64,000 nt of DNA from Pseudomonas pergaminensis (GCF_024112395.2 NZ_CP078013.2:5022001-5086000); one strand, 5' to 3'. Shown: positions 35,386-43,995, counted from the first letter of the stretch. Notes: generated by a model not told the origin, from the letters alone. Translations and numbers: made by a program.

Positions 35386-35447
35386 TATATAAATTTGCAT
35401 CCCATATAGTGAGCAAAACATGATCTTCAAGGCGAACAAAATCGAAT

Positions 35448-35534
35448 GTGGGAGCGGGCTTGCTTGCGAATACGGTGTGTCAGCCATATATGAGTTGACT
35501 GATCCACCGCATTCGCGAGCAAGCCCGCTCCCAC
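35448..35534. repeat. REP pair, GCGGGCTTGCTCGCGA type
   Basis: GTGGGAGCGGGCTTGCTTGC facing GCGAGCAAGCCCGCTCCCAC; one arm carries TTGC where the other implies TCGC. It lies between the ara promoter and the GNAT gene. Confidence 0.88.
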
Positions 35535-35567
35535 ATTTTGATCTTCAGTGTTTTTGAAAGGAGCGCT

Positions 35568-36047
35568 TCAGCCCAGGGCGAAATCGCGCAGCGCATCGCC
35601 TTCCATGCGATAGCGCACCCACTCTTCCTGCGGCTGGGCGCCAATGGATTTGTAGAAGGCAATCGCCGGTTCGTTCCAGTCCAGCACGCTCCACTCGAAA
35701 CGCCCGCAGCCGTTATCGAAGGCGATCTTCGCCAGGTGGCGCAACAGTTTCTTTCCCGCCCCGCCGCCGCGTTGTTCCGGGTTGATATAGAGGTCTTCGA
35801 GGTACAGGCAGTTGCTGCCCAGCCAAGTGGAATAACTGAAAAAGAACACCGCAAAACCAATCGGCACACCATCGCGCGAGCAGATCAGGCCGTGGGCGGT
35901 GGCGCCCTCGCTGAACAGGCTGCGCTCGATGTCCACCACACTGGCGATCACTTCATGCCGGGCCTTCTCGTACTCGGCAAGCTCGGTGATGAAAGTCAGG
36001 ATCTGCGCAGCATCGCTGGGCACGGCGGGGCGAATCTCGATGGTCAT
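35568..36047 (-). CDS. GNAT family N-acetyltransferase
   Basis: A 159-residue GNAT. The acetyl-CoA loop is seen as NPEQRGGGAGKKLLRHLAKIA (Q/R-x-x-G-x-G/A), preceded by LYLEDLYI. The order fits the diamine/spermidine-type (SAT1-like) branch: EDLYINPEQRGGG, then W-x-V-LDWN-PAI-FYKSIGA. Such enzymes acetylate small amines or thialysine-like compounds. No neighbour suggests the acceptor. Confidence 0.87.
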   Translation of the reverse strand: MTIEIRPAVPSDAAQILTFITELAEYEKARHEVIASVVDIERSLFSEGATAHGLICSRDGVPIGFAVFFFSYSTWLGSNCLYLEDLYINPEQRGGGAGKKLLRHLAKIAFDNGCGRFEWSVLDWNEPAIAFYKSIGAQPQEEWVRYRMEGDALRDFALG

Positions 36048-36101
36048 GGGCGAGCCTTGGCAATTTCAAAGCTCACATACTAAGGCGCTTTGATGACTGA
36101 T

Positions 36102-36121
36102 TGCAGTGCATTTTCACTGCA
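36102..36121. promoter_or_regulatory. 7-bp inverted repeat in the MFS gene's upstream region
   Basis: TGCAGTG-CATTTT-CACTGCA lies 122 bp before the MFS start. An operator or a leader hairpin; no regulator gene is next to it. Confidence 0.3.
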
Positions 36122-36242
36122 CCTGCGTCGGGCGCCCTTACTCCGTCCACGGGTAACGCTGGCGCCAGCAACCACGTAACAATCAGCCATGGCCTGCATG
36201 GTAAAAAGCCCGGCATAACGCCAACGACCTGAAGGCCGCCCC

Positions 36243-37490
36243 ATGCATCCCAAGCCCCCGGTGAGCACCTCGCTGTTCGCCCTGTTCTGTCTTGCCAGTT
36301 TTCTGCTGTCGCTGTCTTACGGCTCGACCTTCCTGCTGTCGTTGCTGATTCACACACGCGGCGGCAATGAACAGGATGCGGGCAGTGTGATTTCCACGGC
36401 GATGCTGAGCACCTTTGTGGCCGTGCTGGTCTCAGGGCATTTGTCCGATGCATGGGGCGCGGCACGGGCGATTGCAGGTATGGGCCTGCTGCTGGTGGTG
36501 GCGTGCCTGGGCTTTGCACTGATGCCCGGCTTCGGCGAAGGCCTGATGCTGTTTGGCCTGGCCCTTGGGCTTGGGTGGGGTGTGTTCTACACCTTGGGAC
36601 CGATCATCGTAGCCCTGCTGGTGGAGCCGCAGCATCGCGCCAAATATTTCGCGCTGCTGTCGGGCAGCATGATGAGCGGGATCGGTTCCGGGCCGCTGCT
36701 GGGGCGGGCGGCAAGCGCGCTGGGGTTGCCGTTGACCACCGCCTTTTACATTGCCGCTATTGCCAGCCTCGTCGGCGTGCTGCTGTTTTGGCGCCTTGGT
36801 GCACAACTCAAGCAACAGGACACCGCGCCAGTGGCGAAAATCTCCTGGGTCTCCACCCGCCAGGTGCTGTCCTCCAAAGCGGCATTCGCGATCCTGATGG
36901 TTGGCCTGGGCGGTTGCGTCTTCGGCGGGCTGTCCTCGTTCCAGACCAGCTATGCGGCGGCGCACGCGCTGGACTATTCGCTGTTCTTTGCGGGCTTCCT
37001 GAGCGCGGCGATCACCAGCCGTTTGCTGATCGCAGGATTTGTCGTCAAGCGCGATGCGTACCGCGCGGCGTGTGTGCTGTCGGGGCTGATGCTGCTGTCG
37101 GTGTTGATGTTCAGTTTTACGGTGTCCGGAACCCTCAGCTATCTGCTGGCCGCCATTACTCTGGGCGTGGGTTATGGCCTGACCTATTCGGTGATCAACG
37201 GGCTGGTCGCCAATGAAGCACCCGGCGGTACGACCTCCCAGGCGCTGCTGTTATTCAGCCTGGCGTACTTTGTCGGGGTATTCGGTTTTCCGCTGCTCGC
37301 GGGGCAGATCATCGTCGCGTACGGCCTGCCGGCGCTGCTGTTGAGCCTGGTGGCGGTGGCGCTGTTCAACTGGCTGATAACCGTCGCGAGGCTGATCGCG
37401 CGACGCGCGTCCACACACAAAATCTTACAGGTCGATCAAGACCGTTCGTCGCCATCAAGGCACGAACGACAAACCCAGGCGGACCAATAG
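36243..37490 (+). CDS. MFS transporter
   Basis: A 415-residue transporter with about twelve hydrophobic segments and the inter-helix 2-3 loop SGHLSDAWGAARAIAGMG, a variant of the MFS G-x-x-x-D-R-x-G-R-R motif that lacks the usual Arg-Arg. The N-terminal region (FCLASFLLSLSYGSTFLLSLLI) is the first helix. The C-terminus ends in a charged tail. The substrate is unknown; the loop and overall look suggest a drug/metabolite exporter. No regulator lies directly upstream. The small secreted protein 34 bp downstream may be co-transcribed. Confidence 0.85.
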   Translation: MHPKPPVSTSLFALFCLASFLLSLSYGSTFLLSLLIHTRGGNEQDAGSVISTAMLSTFVAVLVSGHLSDAWGAARAIAGMGLLLVVACLGFALMPGFGEGLMLFGLALGLGWGVFYTLGPIIVALLVEPQHRAKYFALLSGSMMSGIGSGPLLGRAASALGLPLTTAFYIAAIASLVGVLLFWRLGAQLKQQDTAPVAKISWVSTRQVLSSKAAFAILMVGLGGCVFGGLSSFQTSYAAAHALDYSLFFAGFLSAAITSRLLIAGFVVKRDAYRAACVLSGLMLLSVLMFSFTVSGTLSYLLAAITLGVGYGLTYSVINGLVANEAPGGTTSQALLLFSLAYFVGVFGFPLLAGQIIVAYGLPALLLSLVAVALFNWLITVARLIARRASTHKILQVDQDRSSPSRHERQTQADQ

Positions 37491-37524
37491 AGGGTAAGGA
37501 CATTAATCATATGGAGACACCCTC

Positions 37525-37857
37525 ATGAAAAATTCCAAGTTTGCCGCCCTCGCCCTCACCGGCCTGTTGTCTGCTGCGTCGCTGAGCGCCTTTGCCGCCA
37601 GCTCGACCACCGGACCTACCGATCCAACGCCTGACGCCACCACCGAGTCGCAGAAATCCATGGGTACTGGCATGGACACCAATGGTGGCGCGGTCATTGA
37701 GCCCGGCGCTGACCCGCGCACCCAAGGCAACGATAACCAGCGTCAAGCGCCTGCTGCCGTCGGTAACGGCAAAATGGGCCCGGCGATCAATCAGCCCAAC
37801 ATCAACAAGGGCGATGACTCCAACGTCCCTGGTGCGCCGAAACAACCTGCGCCTTGA
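37525..37857 (+). CDS. Small secreted Pro/Asn/Gly-rich hypothetical protein
   Basis: A 110-residue protein with signal peptide MKNSKFAALALTGLLSAASLSAFA. The mature part is low complexity, rich in Thr, Pro, Asp, Asn and Gly (SSTTGPTDPTPDATTESQ, MGPAINQPNINKGDDSNVPG), probably disordered. A GGAGACACCCTC ribosome-binding site precedes the ATG. Proteins of this type are common in Pseudomonas periplasm or medium and have no known function. The 88-residue gene follows at 37909. Confidence 0.75.
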   Translation: MKNSKFAALALTGLLSAASLSAFAASSTTGPTDPTPDATTESQKSMGTGMDTNGGAVIEPGADPRTQGNDNQRQAPAAVGNGKMGPAINQPNINKGDDSNVPGAPKQPAP

Positions 37858-37908
37858 CCCATCGAACGCAAGACGAACACCCGATCATTTCCCAGTGAAG
37901 AGGTACGC

Positions 37909-38175
37909 ATGAACGTCGATAGAAACCTTGAAAAAGAAGTCCTCACCCGCCTGCTGCACGCTCATCCGCAAGGCTTGGGCAAAGAGGTGCTGGATAACTA
38001 CCGCGGCGAAAAAGAGGTCGCCAGTGTCTTGGCGTTCCTGCAGGACCGTGGGCTGATCAAGGATGGGCATGTGACCACCGACGACGCCGGTGAATATTCG
38101 TTGAACCTGCCGATCAAGCTGACCGCATCCGGTGTGGATGAGGCGCGCAAGCTGGACAGCGAGACTCCTCAGTAA
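37909..38175 (+). CDS. Hypothetical winged-helix-like protein, 88 residues
   Basis: An 88-residue protein starting MNVDRNLEKEVLTRLLHAHPQG behind GAAGAGG. Helices LEKEVLTRLL, EVASVLAFLQDRGLIKDG and a C-terminal strand-helix (YSLNLPIKLTASGVDEARKL) resemble a short winged-helix or MarR-like domain with an ITASGVDEA-type ending often seen in DUF-style transcription factor fragments. No DNA-binding claim is made. It lies 51 bp after the small secreted protein gene on the same strand. Confidence 0.7.
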   Translation: MNVDRNLEKEVLTRLLHAHPQGLGKEVLDNYRGEKEVASVLAFLQDRGLIKDGHVTTDDAGEYSLNLPIKLTASGVDEARKLDSETPQ

Positions 38176-38198
38176 TCTTGAATACACCGCAACACAGT

Positions 38199-38287
38199 GT
38201 GGGAGCCGGGCTTGCCCGCGATAACGGAGTGTCAGTCACCTTATTCCTCGACTGACTGGACGCCATCGCGGGCAAGCCCGCTCCCAC
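38199..38287. repeat. REP pair, CGGGCTTGCCCGCGAT type
   Basis: GTGGGAGCCGGGCTTGCCCG and inverse CGGGCAAGCCCGCTCCCAC around ATCGC and a spacer. It separates the small plus-strand genes from the minus-strand kinase operon. Confidence 0.85.
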
Positions 38288-38300
38288 ATTTTGATTGAGG

Positions 38301-39218
38301 CTATTCAGCAGTCAGCGCATCAACCTCGGCAGTGCCGGGGGACGTAGCCGGGCCCCGGCGCGTCACCGCCAACGCTGCCGCGGCATTCGCACGGCGTGCC
38401 GCTTCGGCAGGTTTCAAGCCCTTCGCCAAGCCCGCAATAAACACCCCCGCGTGCGCATCCCCGGCACCATTGCTGTCCACGGCCTGCACCTTGAAGCCAG
38501 GCACATGCGCAACCGCTCCCGGTCGCCCAACCCAGCAGCCATTCGGCCCATCACGAACCACCAGCAACGTATTGGCCGGCAGGTGTCGGCTCAACTCGGG
38601 CAACGCGGCGGCTATATCTGCCGCACCGGTAAATGCGAGCGCTTCGGGGCCATTGCTGGTCCAGATGTCGATGCGCGGCAATAACGCGCGCATTGCGGCT
38701 GATTCCGGCGCCTTCACCAGCGGGCCTGGGTCAAACACCACCACGATCTCCCGTGGCAACGTCAGCAACCAGTCGATCAGCGGCTGCGCCTTGCCCTCCA
38801 GCAACAAGCTGTAGCCGCTGACGTACACATAGTCGTCAGCCTGCGGCACAACCCTGGCCAAGTCTTCGGCACTCAGCTCACCCTCGGCGCCGATATGGGA
38901 AATGAATGTGCGCTCAGTGGTAGCCTCGGTCAGCGATACACACAAACCGGTGTCTTTATCGGTGCTGGCCGTCTGGGCCATTTCCACCCCTTCGGCCTGC
39001 ATCGCCGCGCGCGCCAGGTCGCCAAAACGCCCATTACCGTGACGCCCCAGGTAGACCACTGGCAGCCCGTTGCGCCGAGCGGCAGCCATCACATTGAAAC
39101 CGCCGCCGGCTTCAAAGCTGGCCGATTGCGCCAGCACGTCGCCGCCGGTGGCGGGCAAGGTATCGAGGGCCATGACCAGGTCGACAATGACTTGGCCGGT
39201 GTGCAGCAATCTAGACAT
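38301..39218 (-). CDS. PfkB-family carbohydrate/nucleoside kinase
   Basis: A 305-residue ribokinase-fold kinase. The N-terminal GGGFNVMAAARRNG region and the C-terminal SNGAGDAHAGVFIAGLAKG anion-hole motif, with catalytic Asp in GAGD, are intact. It would phosphorylate a sugar or nucleoside. It is last in an operon GntR - ADP-ribosylglycohydrolase - NCS1 permease - kinase, overlapping the permease by 8 bases. The combination suggests the kinase acts on ribose or on a nucleoside released or imported by the two genes before it. Confidence 0.88.
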   Translation of the reverse strand: MSRLLHTGQVIVDLVMALDTLPATGGDVLAQSASFEAGGGFNVMAAARRNGLPVVYLGRHGNGRFGDLARAAMQAEGVEMAQTASTDKDTGLCVSLTEATTERTFISHIGAEGELSAEDLARVVPQADDYVYVSGYSLLLEGKAQPLIDWLLTLPREIVVVFDPGPLVKAPESAAMRALLPRIDIWTSNGPEALAFTGAADIAAALPELSRHLPANTLLVVRDGPNGCWVGRPGAVAHVPGFKVQAVDSNGAGDAHAGVFIAGLAKGLKPAEAARRANAAAALAVTRRGPATSPGTAEVDALTAE

Positions 39219-40677
39219 TAGGGCTCTCGACTAAAGCCGGACGACGATCAGCGGCGCCGCCCAGTACCGCGTAAATCCCGCCGGCCACCAGGAAGGTGAC
39301 GATCCAGCCCAGGCCGTTGTGGCCAAGCCAGGAGTCGGACAAAGGCCCGGCGAACCAGATGTTTTCGGCGGTGGTGCCGATGGTGGTGAAGCTGAAACCC
39401 AGCACGATCGCCACGGCCCAGGCACCAAACGCACGCCACTCCACGCCGCCGCGATACCAGTAGGCGCTGCTTGGGCTCACGTCCAGCAGGTCCTTGGGGC
39501 TGTAGTAGTGACGGTGGATCAAATCGACCACAAAGATGCCGACCCACGCAGTAATCGGCACCGCCAGCAGCGAAATGAAGGTGATGAACGGGCCATAGAA
39601 GCTGTCGGCGATCAACATGAAGTAGATCGAGCCGGCGAAGATCGCCACGATGTCGACGATTACCGCATGCACGCGCTTGACCTTCAAGCCGAGCGTCAGG
39701 GTGGTGAGGCCCGCCGAGTACACCGACAGGTTGTTGGACAGCAGCAGCCCGCCGAACGCGGTAATCAGGTACGGCACCGCCATCCAGGTGGGCAACATGT
39801 CGCGGATCGCGACGATTGGGTCAGTGGCCGAGGCGAGGTCGTTGTTGCCCACCGACAGCAAGCCGCCGAGGGTAATCAACAACACCAGCGGAATGCCTGC
39901 ACCAAACGCGGCGGAGGCCACCAGGCGCACGGCCTTGACGCTGCGGTGCTGATAGCGCGACATGTCGGCGCCGGCGTTGGCCCAACCGATACCGGTACCG
40001 GCAGCCATGGTGCCGATGCCGATGATCATCGCACTGAGCGGTGCCGGCGTGGCGTTGAACACGGCGCTCCAGTCGATGGTGGCGCAGAGGAAACCGCCGA
40101 CCAGGATGTTCAAGGCGCCGAACACGTAAGTGGCCCACTTCTGGATCACCAGCAAGGTGGCGTGGCCCAGGCCTGACACCGACAAGGTCAGCAGCACAAA
40201 GATGGCGATGAAGATCAGGGTCAGCACCGGCGCACTTTTCGCCTCGACCGGCGAACCAAACAGGATCGAGCACAACGACAGCAGCACGAAGGCGGCCGTG
40301 GTGGTGTTGACGGTCTCCCAACCCAGGCGTGACATCAATGACACCAACGTCGGCCCGATATTGCCGCGCACGCCGAAGATGGCGCGGGACAGCGTCAGGC
40401 TCGGCGCACGGCCACGACGGCCGGCGATGGAGATGATGCCCACCACCGCAAAAGAGCCCGCAGCGCCGAGGATGGCGACGATGATCGCCTGCCAGATTGC
40501 CAAGCCTCGGAACGCGACCAGGGTCGCACCCAGCGGCAAGCCAAGAATGCTGATATTCGCCGCGAACCACACCCAGAAAAGTTGCAGCGGGTGACCGTTG
40601 CACTCGCCTTCCGGAACCGGTTCGATGCCGCGTGTTTCCAATTGCCCGGCACTTTGGCCGGAAGAAGTCGTGCTCAT
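39211..40677 (-). CDS. NCS1-family nucleobase/nucleoside-type permease
   Basis: A 488-residue integral membrane protein with about twelve hydrophobic segments. It has the NCS1 (cytosine/purine/hydantoin permease) opening CNGHPLQLFWVWFAANISILGLPLG, the ISIAGRRGRAPSLTLSRAIFGVRGN loop, and GWANAGADMSRYQ. GGAGC precedes the ATG at 40677 and the frame to 40692 is not needed. Partner genes (ADP-ribosylglycohydrolase, PfkB kinase, GntR) point to an N-ribosyl compound or base. A REP lies between it and the hydrolase gene. Confidence 0.88.
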   Translation of the reverse strand: MSTTSSGQSAGQLETRGIEPVPEGECNGHPLQLFWVWFAANISILGLPLGATLVAFRGLAIWQAIIVAILGAAGSFAVVGIISIAGRRGRAPSLTLSRAIFGVRGNIGPTLVSLMSRLGWETVNTTTAAFVLLSLCSILFGSPVEAKSAPVLTLIFIAIFVLLTLSVSGLGHATLLVIQKWATYVFGALNILVGGFLCATIDWSAVFNATPAPLSAMIIGIGTMAAGTGIGWANAGADMSRYQHRSVKAVRLVASAAFGAGIPLVLLITLGGLLSVGNNDLASATDPIVAIRDMLPTWMAVPYLITAFGGLLLSNNLSVYSAGLTTLTLGLKVKRVHAVIVDIVAIFAGSIYFMLIADSFYGPFITFISLLAVPITAWVGIFVVDLIHRHYYSPKDLLDVSPSSAYWYRGGVEWRAFGAWAVAIVLGFSFTTIGTTAENIWFAGPLSDSWLGHNGLGWIVTFLVAGGIYAVLGGAADRRPALVESPNV

Positions 40678-40763
40678 GAGGGGGTGCTCCAAGTGCCTGT
40701 ATTGTTGTGGTTGTGGCAGAGAATCAAAGCGTCAACCGGTCATCCTGACTCGACGCGAACTCG

Positions 40764-40850
40764 TTAGGAGCCGGCTTGCCGGCGATGGCGGTGTCCCAGC
40801 CAATGCGTCGCCGGCTCGCCGATCGCTATCGCCGGCAAGCCGGCTCCTAC
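40764..40850. repeat. REP pair, GCCGGCTTGCCGGCGAT type
   Basis: TTAGGAGCCGGCTTGCCGGC and inverse GCCGGCAAGCCGGCTCCTAC. It is located inside the operon, between the hydrolase and the permease gene. Confidence 0.85.
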
Positions 40851-40855
40851 GGGGT

Positions 40856-41857
40856 TCAGCGCAATATCAGCAGCCCTTCGACCAGCGGCTGCAAATCCAG
40901 GCCATTGACCTGCTTGACCTGTTCAATCAGCACTTCGGGCCAGCACTGCAGGCCCAGGCACGCACCGAGCATCGCGCCGAGAATCGCGGCGATGGTGTCG
41001 GTGTCACCGCCAAGGCTGGCCGCCAGGCATAGCGCTTCGAAGGCGTTCATCTCGCCCACCGCCACTTGCTGGGCCAGGGCAAACGACACCACCACCGACT
41101 CCTGGGACGCGACAGAAGTACCGATCAATTCGTACAGCAGGTCGGCAAACAGGGCCTTGTCGCCACTGCCGACACTCAAGGTCCGCGCCCAGCTGATGCG
41201 CGTGGAAATGCGCCCGCCGGCAACCCAGTGGCCATGGCCTTCGGCCTTCTGGGCAACCTGGGTGCCGATATTCAGCGCTTCGCCCAGGTCCACGCCGTTG
41301 ATGCCAGCCGACACCACCGCTGCCACCGCCACCGCACTGGAAATTCCCAGGGAGGTGTTATGGGTGACCTGGCATGCCTGGATCACCGCCTGGATAAACT
41401 GCGCCGGGTCGCTGACATCGGCGGCAATCCCCACCGGGGTGATGCGCATTGCTGCGCCATTGGTGGTGCCGTAGCGGCCGGACTCTTCCGGCGTGTGACC
41501 GGCGAGGATCATGTCGATCGCACGCTTGGTAGACGGCCCCAGCAGATCCTGCGAGCCCTTGGCGCGCATCACTGCCTCCCAATCGATCAGGCGCTGGGCC
41601 AGCACGGTAGGCTCGATTTTGCCTTGGCCTTCCACCAGCAATTCGCCGACCAGGATGGCCTGCTCGGTGTCATCGGTGATGGAGCCGGCGGGCATGTTCG
41701 GCGCGATCGGCTGGTCGGCGTCGGCATCTTCCAGCCCGGTGATGGCACCGAAACGCGCGCGGACTTGTTCGCGACTCAGGGATTGGGTCGGCATGCCCAG
41801 GGCATCGCCCAAGGCCAGGCCGTAGAAGGCGCCGAGGGCGCGGTTGTGCGGGGTCAT
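40856..41857 (-). CDS. ADP-ribosylglycohydrolase family protein
   Basis: A 333-residue all-helical hydrolase of the ARH/DraG family. The N-terminus ALGAFYGLALGDALGMPTQ and the SITDDTEQAILVGELL segment carry the Mg-binding Thr/Asp/Asp residues, and the C-terminal SLGGDTDTIAAILGAMLGACLG supplies the remaining Asp residues. These enzymes cleave N-glycosidic bonds to ribose. Its context with a permease and a sugar kinase suggests a catabolic N-glycosidase rather than a protein de-ADP-ribosylase. It overlaps the GntR gene by ATGA. Confidence 0.9.
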   Translation of the reverse strand: MTPHNRALGAFYGLALGDALGMPTQSLSREQVRARFGAITGLEDADADQPIAPNMPAGSITDDTEQAILVGELLVEGQGKIEPTVLAQRLIDWEAVMRAKGSQDLLGPSTKRAIDMILAGHTPEESGRYGTTNGAAMRITPVGIAADVSDPAQFIQAVIQACQVTHNTSLGISSAVAVAAVVSAGINGVDLGEALNIGTQVAQKAEGHGHWVAGGRISTRISWARTLSVGSGDKALFADLLYELIGTSVASQESVVVSFALAQQVAVGEMNAFEALCLAASLGGDTDTIAAILGAMLGACLGLQCWPEVLIEQVKQVNGLDLQPLVEGLLILR

Positions 41858-42567
41858 TTCGAGTTTCCAAACTGGAGGTGCAGGCGAAAGTGCAGCGGGT
41901 CGAGCAAGCTTTCGACGTACTCCATGAAACGCTCGCGACGGTCATAGGTGGTACGCGACGCCTTGAGGAACACCGTGCCTGCGGGGCGTCCGAGCAATTC
42001 GGCATCTTCATCGCTGAGGGGTTCGGCCCCGATCCATTGGTCCCCTTCGGCGCCGACATAACCGTAGGCGGCCAGGGTGATGGTCAGGGAGTTATCGATC
42101 AGGCCCACGTCTGGCAGGCTCTCCAGGCCTCCGGAGGCGGGCATCAACGAGCGCTCCAGCGACACCGCGGTGCCATCGGTGGTGCGACGGCGACGGTCGA
42201 GGGCGATGAATTGCTCACTGCCGAATCGGCTGAACAGGTCCGGGCGGGTAACGGCTTCCAGACGCAGGATGTCGGTGTTCACCCGCGCGCCAGTGTCGGC
42301 CAGGGCCTGGGCCCAACCACTGCGCTGGTCGAGCACCATGCCGTCAAAGGTGACGATGGAGCCGACGCCGCTCTGGGTCGCGATGTAGTTGCGTCGCTTG
42401 AGTTCGGCGAGGGCTTCGCGCAGGGTGCCGCGGCTGACCGCGAACTCTTCGGCCAATTGGTGCTCGCCCGGCAGCAGGAAACCGTCAGCCATGACCCCAC
42501 CCTCGATACGGCGGATGAGCTCGTCGACGACGCGTTTTTTCTTATCAAATCGAACATGTCTAATCAT
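41854..42567 (-). CDS. GntR family regulator (HutC/UTRA-like)
   Basis: A 237-residue regulator. The winged helix is in VDELIRRIEGGVMADGFLLPGEHQLAEEFAVSRGTLREALAELKRRNYI, and a UTRA-type effector domain follows (ITLAAYGYVGAEGDQWIGAEPL). UTRA domains bind small sugars or nucleoside-like ligands. The ATG at 42567 has no ribosome-binding site before it, and an ACATG-N6-CATGT palindrome overlaps the start codon. It is first in the operon, so it probably represses its own operon. Confidence 0.88.
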   Translation of the reverse strand: MIRHVRFDKKKRVVDELIRRIEGGVMADGFLLPGEHQLAEEFAVSRGTLREALAELKRRNYIATQSGVGSIVTFDGMVLDQRSGWAQALADTGARVNTDILRLEAVTRPDLFSRFGSEQFIALDRRRRTTDGTAVSLERSLMPASGGLESLPDVGLIDNSLTITLAAYGYVGAEGDQWIGAEPLSDEDAELLGRPAGTVFLKASRTTYDRRERFMEYVESLLDPLHFRLHLQFGNSK

Positions 42568-42569
42568 GT
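42554..42569. promoter_or_regulatory. Palindromic operator candidate overlapping the GntR start codon
   Basis: ACATG-TCTAAT-CATGT has its right arm over the GntR ATG. A weak promoter (TTGCTG-17-TTATCA) lies just upstream on the minus strand, which would place the transcript start within a few bases of the ATG. Confidence 0.4.
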
Positions 42570-42637
42570 ACAAATTGATAACCGAAAGCGCCCATTTGCA
42601 GCAAGCGAATTATTTCAGGGAAATGAAAAAACCGGCC

Positions 42638-43198
42638 TCAGGGCTCCAGGCCAATGCGGAAAAACTCCCCACCGCTCCAGACCCCGAGCCAGTTCTGACC
42701 GTTGATCGGACGGCTTACCGCCAGCTCCACCAACTGGTAGAACGCGTTGCGGTGCACCAGGGCTTCGAGGTTGGTGCGCACCCGCAGGTACGGCGCAGGT
42801 TCCTGTGTGACGGGGTCGATCACCACCCGCAACGGGTGTTCCAGGCCGGCTTCGATCTGGTCGTCAACATTGGTGGTAAAACGCAGCACCTGGTCTTCAC
42901 CCTGCCCTTCGACTTCGAGGGTTACCGCGACAAACGGCGCATCATCGACGGTGATGCCAACCTTTTCCACGGGGGTGACCAGAAAGTAATCATCGCCGTC
43001 GCGGCGGATGATGTTGGAGAACAGCTTCACCATCGGCTTACGCCCGATCGGCGTGCCCTGGTAAAACCAAGTGCCGTCGCGGGCGATGCGCATGTCGATG
43101 TGGCCGCAGAAGTCCGGGTTCCACAGGTGCACCGGTGCCGGTCCCTTGCCTTTGGGCAGTTGCGCCAACAGGTCGTTGGCCTTGGCAGAATCGGTCAT
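42638..43198 (-). CDS. DUF1285 domain protein
   Basis: A 186-residue soluble protein with the DUF1285 pattern: PVHLWNPDFCGHIDMRIARDGTWFYQGTPIGRKPMVKLFSNIIRRDGDDYFLVTPVEK. Function of the family is unknown. It lies upstream of GntR on the same strand with a 70-bp gap and downstream of a DUF4823 lipoprotein by 16 bp, so it is likely co-transcribed with the latter. AGGAGAGC lies before the ATG. Confidence 0.88.
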   Translation of the reverse strand: MTDSAKANDLLAQLPKGKGPAPVHLWNPDFCGHIDMRIARDGTWFYQGTPIGRKPMVKLFSNIIRRDGDDYFLVTPVEKVGITVDDAPFVAVTLEVEGQGEDQVLRFTTNVDDQIEAGLEHPLRVVIDPVTQEPAPYLRVRTNLEALVHRNAFYQLVELAVSRPINGQNWLGVWSGGEFFRIGLEP

Positions 43199-43214
43199 GG
43201 TGCTCTCCTGGTTC

Positions 43215-43820
43215 TTATTGATTACTCATCCCTAACAGGCCACGAGCGTATTGTGCCAGCGGGCGAGTAATCAAATCTTCTGGCTTGTTGTCGTGGAACG
43301 TCAGTAAACCGCCACGACTGCGAATACGTGCAGTATCAATCAAATACTGGGTGCTGGTCTCGATCAACATGATCTGGATGACGCCGCTGTCCAGACCGAC
43401 GCGGTCGAGGGCTTCCTGATCGGCCCATTCATCGGCGTTGCCAATGCGGTCATCCGCCTTGGCGAAGCGGCAGTACAGCAAGTAGTGAGCGCCCGCCGCA
43501 CGGGCTTCGGCCATAGCCTGTTCCAGGCCTTCCGGCTGACGGGCGCGGCGCACCATGGGGAAATATTCAACAAAGCCGTTGAACGCTTCTTCAGCCACCA
43601 CGTTCGGTCGCGGATAAGCGCTACCCGGTGGCACGAAAGCGCCCTGGGCGATAAAAATAAAGGAGTCCGGCTGCACGCGAATCGAGGCGGTACGGCGAGT
43701 ATCGCTGTGGTCCAGCAAGCCGGCATCACTCATCTGATAACGGGTGCCTTCGGCCATATCGCTGACGGTCATGCAACCACTCAGCGTCAACGACGCCAGC
43801 AACAAAACCAGACTACGCAT
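43215..43820 (-). CDS. DUF4823 domain lipoprotein
   Basis: A 201-residue lipoprotein with lipobox LSGC (Cys16). The DUF4823 region includes MSDAGLLDHSDTRRTASIRVQPDSFIFIAQGAFVPPGSAYPRPNVVAEEAF. The ATG at 43820 sits behind a strong GGAGGATTAGG site; the open frame to 43886 has no support. It is followed 16 bp later by the DUF1285 gene. Function unknown. Confidence 0.88.
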   Translation of the reverse strand: MRSLVLLLASLTLSGCMTVSDMAEGTRYQMSDAGLLDHSDTRRTASIRVQPDSFIFIAQGAFVPPGSAYPRPNVVAEEAFNGFVEYFPMVRRARQPEGLEQAMAEARAAGAHYLLYCRFAKADDRIGNADEWADQEALDRVGLDSGVIQIMLIETSTQYLIDTARIRSRGGLLTFHDNKPEDLITRPLAQYARGLLGMSNQ

Positions 43821-43908
43821 CCTAATCCTCCAGAAGCCGGTGACGGAAAACCGGCGAATGGGCGTGAGATGCAGAATCCAGGCCATTCATCTGCAATGCT
43901 GAACAACG

Positions 43909-43995
43909 GTAGGAGCCGGCTTGCCGGCGATCGCGGCGCATTAGCCATCGCATACGTGACTGACAGGGCGCTATCGATGGCAAGCCAGCGCCTAC
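43909..43995. repeat. REP pair, GCCGGCTTGCCGGCGAT type
   Basis: GTAGGAGCCGGCTTGCCGGC and a degraded inverse arm ATGGCAAGCCAGCGCCTAC. The second arm has diverged from its partner. Confidence 0.78.
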
